From assembly GCA_002496635.1 (NCBI GenBank), contig DAKQ01000059.1:3243-13308 (forward strand): 10,066 nt of DNA. The letters are read 5' to 3'. A model generated the notes under the pieces. The model was not told the DNA's origin and did no database searches. It worked only from the letters and a program-made list of their open reading frames with translations. Positions within the stretch are counted from its first letter, which is position 1; every line of letters starts with the position of its first letter. The DNA is from Euryarchaeota archaeon UBA82 (GTDB taxonomy: Archaea > Thermoplasmatota > Poseidoniia > Poseidoniales > Poseidoniaceae). The position numbers were made by a program, and so were the translations under genes. Of this stretch, positions 5,327-10,066 are shown piece after piece.

Positions 5327-7050
5327 AAATCATCTTTTCTGATGATTGCATAACCAATACGTTCGAGTTGAACGATTGTTCCAATTGGATATTGATGTTC
5401 TTCAACTTTACCCTGTATGTGTTCAATCTTCGCTTGAAGAGGAAGAGTAAGAGTCGCGTCTTTCGATGAATCAGTTGAAACCCAATGGATGATTGGTCGT
5501 CTGTCACTTCGAGAGGTCGAACCTAATTCACCACCTTCGTCAATATCTGCAAATTCCTTTAGTCGGTATGTCGTGTTCTGAGAATCTTCCTTTTCAATTA
5601 ATATCTGATTGCTATGCATAGCAATTTTTCTTTTACCCATTGAGTCATGATTTGGATGAACTGGCATTTCGATGACAGGGGGAATGTCTCCTTGAATGGT
5701 GACCTCAACAGGATTTCTTACGAAGGACAAGCGTGGAGCATCGTCATCAATACCTTTTGTATTGTGTGAGAAGAGCGTTGCTAAAGGTACTGAAATGTCT
5801 TTTTGGGTCACGCCTAGTTCAATCCAGAAATTTCGAAGAGCACCTGGTTGTATTCCTCGTAACTTGAGTCCCTGCAAAGTAGGGAGTCTCGGGTCATCCC
5901 ATCCAGTGTACTCGCCATTTTCGATGGATACTCTCATCTTCGAGGTGGAAAATCCTCCCCATTCGTGAACTTTTACTCGACCCCAGTAGATTGTCTCAGG
6001 ATATTCCCATCCAAAGTGTTCATACAGGAGTGTTTGTTTACGTGTCGAATCCATGAGATCTTTACCACGAACGATATGTGTTACGCCTTGAAGTTGGTCC
6101 TCTACTGCACTTTGGAAGTCCAATAATGGCCATACTCGATAAGTTGATCCAATCTGTGGTCTTGGATGAGGGTTCTTTTCAGTGTCTTGAATTCTCAATG
6201 CTGGCCAATCACGTAGTGCTGGATTTTTCAGAGTCATATCGGTTTTTACACGGACTACAGCATCACCTGGTCGATATGAACCATCGAGCATGAAGTTCCA
6301 TCCCTCCAGATTAGCCTCTACAGATTTGTCTCTACAAGGACAATTTTGTTTCGTTTCACGATATGTTCGGAAATCTTCAGCAGAGCATTGACAGATGTAA
6401 CCAAATCCTTCATTCAACATACGTTCAGCGTGTTCATAATACAATTGGATCCGATCACTTGCTATGACGATTCGATCCGCAGGACGCCCAAGGAGCCACT
6501 CTACTTCTTGTGGAATGATATCATATGCATCTAACATTGGAGGCTTCACGGTCGTGTCTGTATCATCAAATCTGAGAATTAGAGTTCCCTTGTGTTCATG
6601 CGCATATGTGCCATTGATGACGACACCCCGTGCATGACCAAACGAGAGTGGTCCATTTGGATTAGGAGCAAACCGAAGGACTATTTCTCTTCCATCAGTA
6701 TTTTTCAAAGGAGGTAGACCTTCTCTTCTTTCCTGCTTTTGACGACCTTCAAGAAGATGAGGTGCTTCTTCGAGAAGAAGAGTTTCGATATGTTCTAGAC
6801 CTTTTTCTTGAGCAAGCGAATTTGCTTTAGCAACAGATTGACCTACTAAAGGGCTAATCTGTCCACCATGTTGGCGAAGATCAGCACGTGTACTCATTAT
6901 ACGTCCAATAACTGAACCTGCAGCACCTTTTCCATCATATTCAAATGCATTTTGCAAGGAAAGATGCCAAATTAGGTTTTGAGTCTCAGCATCTGGTGAC
7001 CACGACATAAACTGGCCTGTCATCATTGCTTCATGAACTCGTTGCTTCAT
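5308..7050 (-). CDS. gltX: Glutamyl-tRNA synthetase, archaeal type
   Basis: The enzyme charges tRNA with glutamate; in archaea lacking GlnRS it also makes Glu-tRNA(Gln) for the amidotransferase route (established knowledge). From ATG 7050 it has 580 residues, normal for the archaeal family. The N-terminal helical region includes LQNAFEYDGKG...SVIGRIM. The class I signature is in RFAPNPNGPLSFGHARG, with SFGH (136-139) in place of HIGH. The family DDTDT follows at 162-166. A CxC...CPC set (C220, C222, C237, C239) could hold zinc. GWDDPRLPTLQGL and STSKM (368-372, the KMSKS loop) follow, then beta-barrel anticodon-binding domains to the end. The start is uncertain: in-frame ATGs at 7107 (77-base overlap with rnhB), 7050 (20-base overlap), 7026 and 7023 (no overlap) all lack a strong ribosome binding site. 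The homologous region begins after all of them. It is coupled to rnhB. Confidence 0.95.
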   Translation of the reverse strand: MKQRVHEAMMTGQFMSWSPDAETQNLIWHLSLQNAFEYDGKGAAGSVIGRIMSTRADLRQHGGQISPLVGQSVAKANSLAQEKGLEHIETLLLEEAPHLLEGRQKQERREGLPPLKNTDGREIVLRFAPNPNGPLSFGHARGVVINGTYAHEHKGTLILRFDDTDTTVKPPMLDAYDIIPQEVEWLLGRPADRIVIASDRIQLYYEHAERMLNEGFGYICQCSAEDFRTYRETKQNCPCRDKSVEANLEGWNFMLDGSYRPGDAVVRVKTDMTLKNPALRDWPALRIQDTEKNPHPRPQIGSTYRVWPLLDFQSAVEDQLQGVTHIVRGKDLMDSTRKQTLLYEHFGWEYPETIYWGRVKVHEWGGFSTSKMRVSIENGEYTGWDDPRLPTLQGLKLRGIQPGALRNFWIELGVTQKDISVPLATLFSHNTKGIDDDAPRLSFVRNPVEVTIQGDIPPVIEMPVHPNHDSMGKRKIAMHSNQILIEKEDSQNTTYRLKEFADIDEGGELGSTSRSDRRPIIHWVSTDSSKDATLTLPLQAKIEHIQGKVEEHQYPIGTIVQLERIGYAIIRKDDFLLMHE

Positions 7051-7783
7051 CTGGGTTGGAAAAGAGGTTTGACCCAGAAAGTTCTCTTTTCGGCAGTGGT
7101 GATTCATAGTTCATCAACCAAAATCGTTCTACAGTTGCCCAAGACCAACGTATTTCCTCGTGGATTCCATTTTCCCTAATCAAATCAGGCAATGCCTTCA
7201 CAGTGTTCGGATCTGATGGATAACCGCTTCCAACAGGTTTGCCTAGTTCAATAGCTATACGATCGATTTCCATATCTCGAACAACTTTAGCAAGAATCGA
7301 TGCTCCACCTACAATACGATGGTTTGTATCGGCTTTATGTTCTGCGATCATTGTGGTTTTCATCCATGGCCAACCATTTAATCGTTCAGATATTCGATTT
7401 CTAAATCGCTCTTCATTAACGTCACAAGCATCCAGTAAAATGTTGAGTTCTTTGTTGAATGTTTTATGATGCCGATTAAGAATCGAAGCAAAAAGGTCAA
7501 CTTCCAAAATGTTTAGACCTTGGCCGTAAACTGCGGTATCGATTCGATTTGGTGGACAAATAATCGTTTCAGCATACCATCCTCTTTCAGATGCTTGCTT
7601 CTTCAACCAATCATAATGCAGTTTCCGTTTTGTATGTGTAAGATGCTTTGAATCCTCGATGTTTTGTTCTTCTAACATGAATTCATCATCTTTTGGTATT
7701 GACAAAAGTCCAACTACGAGAGGTCCGAGAACTGGTCCTCTTCCAGCCTCATCAACACCAACCAATCGCATGCTATCCCTCAT
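7031..7783 (-). CDS. rnhB: Ribonuclease HII
   Basis: RNase HII cuts the RNA strand of RNA/DNA hybrids and starts ribonucleotide excision from DNA. The 250-residue product has the N-terminal signature GVDEAGRGPVLGPLVV with catalytic D11 and E12, then D118 in LLDACD and D152 in EHKAD, completing the DEDD set. ASILAKVVRD (161-170), GSGYPSDP (185-192) and SWATVERF (214-221) are further family blocks. The last 29 residues after the SWATVERF block are a low-complexity extension that overlaps the start region of gltX. The start at 7783 is supported by ATGA overlap with the stop of the upstream surface-protein gene and by a GAGG at 7797-7794. A second ATG four codons on (7771) is the alternative and would also keep the whole domain. 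Confidence 0.96.
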   Translation of the reverse strand: MRDSMRLVGVDEAGRGPVLGPLVVGLLSIPKDDEFMLEEQNIEDSKHLTHTKRKLHYDWLKKQASERGWYAETIICPPNRIDTAVYGQGLNILEVDLFASILNRHHKTFNKELNILLDACDVNEERFRNRISERLNGWPWMKTTMIAEHKADTNHRIVGGASILAKVVRDMEIDRIAIELGKPVGSGYPSDPNTVKALPDLIRENGIHEEIRWSWATVERFWLMNYESPLPKRELSGSNLFSNPDEATSS

Positions 7784-10066
7784 AGATCGAATTCCTCATT
7801 TTGTTTGGATTTGGGCGGTAAAGATGTTTCTTTAACCAGCCTTCCTGAGATGAGGTTTTGGGTATCATGTCTGATGGTACGTTCCGCTATATTTTGGACA
7901 GGTTTCAAGTTTTGATTTTCAAGATGTTGGGTTGCAATTCCATCTGATTGTATTGCATGAGCAATTTCATCCATTTGGGCCTTCTGAGCTTCCAGTGCAT
8001 GATGATCTAAAACTGTTGTAGCAACATTTCGAACATCTTCAGAAAGAGGCTCTAGAGCCTTAGAAGGTTCTTTTGATGACGCCTTGAATACTGCTTTAAA
8101 CTGTTCAGGAGATACTTGTGGGCTCTCAGGAATCTGTGTTCCAGTGGTTTTTTTACGTTCAAATTTTTGCAGCCAATCCTCTTCTTCTTCAGGTTCTTGT
8201 TGCACGAGTTTCTTCTCAAGATGTTCTAATTCCTTTCGCTGAATACGATCACGTACTGCTTTATTGAGGACTACTGAAGCGATTGCGACTGCTGCAATAA
8301 CCAGCCACCATGCCATGAACAAATCAGTCACATCAGTTGCAAATTCAGAAAACGAGTATGAATCCTCTTCTTCATCTGTAATCCAACTTTCTCCCAAAAA
8401 ATCGTACTCTATTGTGTAAATGAATTCTGTTTCTGGATCGAATACTGAACGAACAACAATGTCTAAGACAAGGGTTCCATTTGCAATTTGATTTGTTGGA
8501 ACATCTGCAGTCCCTCTTATTGTGAAGTTTGAATCTCGAGGTAAGCCTTCGATTTCAAAAGTTCTTGGATATTCAACACCATCTTCCACAATGGCTCCAT
8601 CTGGAGGATTGAATCCCATGTCTGTTGAATGCGAGGAACGGAGTTGAACAATGAGTCCATCATTCAGGTTTCCATCATTTCGTAATCGGACTGAAAAACT
8701 CAGTGTGTCTGTGGAATCAACTTCCGAATTAGCATCCAAAAATGCCCAGTTTACATTTGGTCCAATAAGTACCTCAATCTCATAGGTATTGATGGTAGAA
8801 CCGCCTTCATATGTCATTTGAAACTCAACCTTTCCTTGGGTATATGCAGTAGCATTTTCATCGATGTTGATTTGAAGAACATCTTCTGTTGTACTTCCAT
8901 ATCGAGGTATGGTGATTATTTCCAAAGGAAGATCCACAGATGACACAAAATCAGGATAAGAAAGTACTTTGATCTGGACCTGATCATTGTAGTTTCCTTC
9001 ATTTTGAATTTCAAGAGTTGCATAACATGAATCACCCGGTTGAATATACAAGCAATCAGTTGGTAGTATGTTTTCTTCAACACTACGAATCCAATTTATT
9101 TCAGTTTGAGCAGTCTTTTGCACACTACGGAATGGGAAATTAGTTGGGTTGATGAATAAATCAACGGCTAATGTTCCACTTGTTTGTAGAGGTGCTTCAA
9201 CACCGATTTGTATCGTTCTGGTTTCATTAGGAAATAAAATCGTATCTTCAAAGGCGTTGAATAGAGCAACAGTCCACCCATCGATTGACAGTCTATCCGA
9301 CTTCTCAAGTTGTTTTGTTACTCCGTCAATGACGATATTTCCGAGCATCATCGAAATTGTATCTGGCGTATTGCCAGTATTACGTACGATGACATCGATA
9401 CGATCATTACCCCCTGGATCAAGAGTTATATTGGGTTCAACAGAATCTATACTTACATTTCTATAAGCAGTTATTTCAAATGAAAATTCCCATGTGATAA
9501 CTGCATAATCAAGCCCAGAAGTTCCTGTTAAGATGAATGTTGGACCTTCATATGCGAGGGGAACGCCATCAATCACAAGTGGTGCTTCAACCCAAATACG
9601 AACAAAATCCATTGAATTTGGTAAGAGTGTCAACATAGAATCTTCACCTTGAATATCATCCATGTTCCAACCCCAATTCCAAGTCGATGTCGTTTGAATA
9701 CTGAATGTAATATCATCCTGCAGTGATGCATTGCTCGTAATATTTGTCGCTACATTTGTTGTAATTCCAGGGTCGATGACAAAGGTAGATGACTGTGTAT
9801 TTCCGAATTGGATTGCAGAAGGCGTGGTTATTTGTGTTGTTACATTTAGGTGAGAGGTATGATTATCTGACAGATCAATTATTGAAATTGCTAATGTTTC
9901 ATTCGCACAAGATGTTGATTGTGGTAATGTCATTGTCCACAAAAATCGATTTGCTTCTCCCGGAGCAAACTCAATCTCCTGACCGTTACCGGAAAAAGTG
10001 GCCTGGACGTTTAATTGCAATTGGAGTTTCAATGTTGTTGAATCTTCTCCAAAGTACTCGACATCG
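7780..10066 (-). CDS. Large cell-surface protein with repeated Ig-like modules, one membrane helix and a cytoplasmic tail; 5' end outside window
   Basis: The frame is open through base 10066, so the gene starts beyond the right edge; a TTG at 10032 is only the first in-frame start-like codon, and numbering here begins there. The ectodomain, to about residue 570, is beta-rich and acidic with 11 N-x-S/T sequons. It contains a repeated motif of the form N-x-G-N-x-x-D beginning at 218 (NTGNTPD), 344 (NEGNYND) and 452 (NDGNLND), with a weaker copy near 101 (NASLQDD). This is the pattern of NEW3/CARDB-like Ig-type modules in archaeal surface proteins. One helix spans about 573-591 (AWWLVIAAVAIASVVL). 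It is followed by a basic stop-transfer RDRIQRK and a tail of about 155 residues that is charged, coiled-coil prone, contains EEEED, and has no sequons. No enzyme motif is seen. A role in envelope structure or adhesion is inference. The gene overlaps rnhB by ATGA. Confidence 0.85.
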   Translation of the reverse strand, partial: DVEYFGEDSTTLKLQLQLNVQATFSGNGQEIEFAPGEANRFLWTMTLPQSTSCANETLAISIIDLSDNHTSHLNVTTQITTPSAIQFGNTQSSTFVIDPGITTNVATNITSNASLQDDITFSIQTTSTWNWGWNMDDIQGEDSMLTLLPNSMDFVRIWVEAPLVIDGVPLAYEGPTFILTGTSGLDYAVITWEFSFEITAYRNVSIDSVEPNITLDPGGNDRIDVIVRNTGNTPDTISMMLGNIVIDGVTKQLEKSDRLSIDGWTVALFNAFEDTILFPNETRTIQIGVEAPLQTSGTLAVDLFINPTNFPFRSVQKTAQTEINWIRSVEENILPTDCLYIQPGDSCYATLEIQNEGNYNDQVQIKVLSYPDFVSSVDLPLEIITIPRYGSTTEDVLQINIDENATAYTQGKVEFQMTYEGGSTINTYEIEVLIGPNVNWAFLDANSEVDSTDTLSFSVRLRNDGNLNDGLIVQLRSSHSTDMGFNPPDGAIVEDGVEYPRTFEIEGLPRDSNFTIRGTADVPTNQIANGTLVLDIVVRSVFDPETEFIYTIEYDFLGESWITDEEEDSYSFSEFATDVTDLFMAWWLVIAAVAIASVVLNKAVRDRIQRKELEHLEKKLVQQEPEEEEDWLQKFERKKTTGTQIPESPQVSPEQFKAVFKASSKEPSKALEPLSEDVRNVATTVLDHHALEAQKAQMDEIAHAIQSDGIATQHLENQNLKPVQNIAERTIRHDTQNLISGRLVKETSLPPKSKQNEEFDL
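7794..7797 (-). promoter_or_regulatory. Ribosome binding site of rnhB inside the upstream gene
   Basis: GAGG on the minus strand lies ten bases before the ATG at 7783, within the last codons of the surface-protein gene. With the four-base ATGA overlap at 7780-7783 it indicates coupled translation and decides the rnhB start. Confidence 0.5.

Noticed and set aside
7239..7469. Plus-strand open frame within rnhB
   Set aside because: It lies antisense to conserved RNase HII blocks including catalytic residues, so it is a shadow of that gene.
9149..9466. Plus-strand 105-codon open frame inside the surface-protein gene
   Set aside because: It is antisense to the repeated Ig-like modules, with no ribosome binding site noted and no recognisable product.

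Overview
The window looks like a dense, AT-leaning archaeal chromosome, most likely a marine planktonic Thermoplasmatota of the Poseidoniales (Marine Group II) kind. This rests on an archaeosine-synthase C-terminus, an archaeal/eukaryotic-type ribosomal protein S15, an archaeal-type glutamyl-tRNA synthetase, a single-chain RNase HII of archaeal shape, and two large secreted beta-rich proteins, one with a C-terminal membrane-plus-zinc-ribbon module. The taxonomic assignment is inference from gene content; no rRNA is present. No mobile element, CRISPR array, tRNA or rRNA was seen.

Plus strand, 1-5304: the C-terminal part of archaeosine synthase (arcS, cut by the left edge), ribosomal protein S15, a 300-residue protein that reads as a DHH/RecJ-family core with its catalytic motifs lost, a 116-residue all-helical protein of unknown function, a 680-residue secreted/membrane protein ending in a four-cysteine zinc ribbon, and a small stand-alone CBS-pair protein. 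The first four form a tight information-processing block (tRNA modification, ribosome, RecJ-like, unknown), with gaps of 62, 47 and 25 bases. The membrane protein lies after a 78-base gap that may carry its own promoter.

Minus strand, 10066-5308: a large sequon-rich surface protein with repeated Ig-like modules, one transmembrane helix and a long charged cytoplasmic tail (its start lies beyond the right edge), then RNase HII (rnhB), joined by an ATGA stop/start overlap, then glutamyl-tRNA synthetase (gltX), which overlaps the end of rnhB. They look like one co-translated unit.

The two strands converge at 5304/5308 with only three bases between stop codons. A near-perfect 20-base inverted repeat lies across this junction and may serve as a shared 3' end. 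The most interesting item is the degenerate DHH protein: it occupies the position after rpS15 where archaea commonly encode an active RecJ-like nuclease, but the DHH triad and the DHHA1 domain appear to be missing. This parallels the loss of catalysis in eukaryotic Cdc45. Its helical neighbour is a candidate partner.
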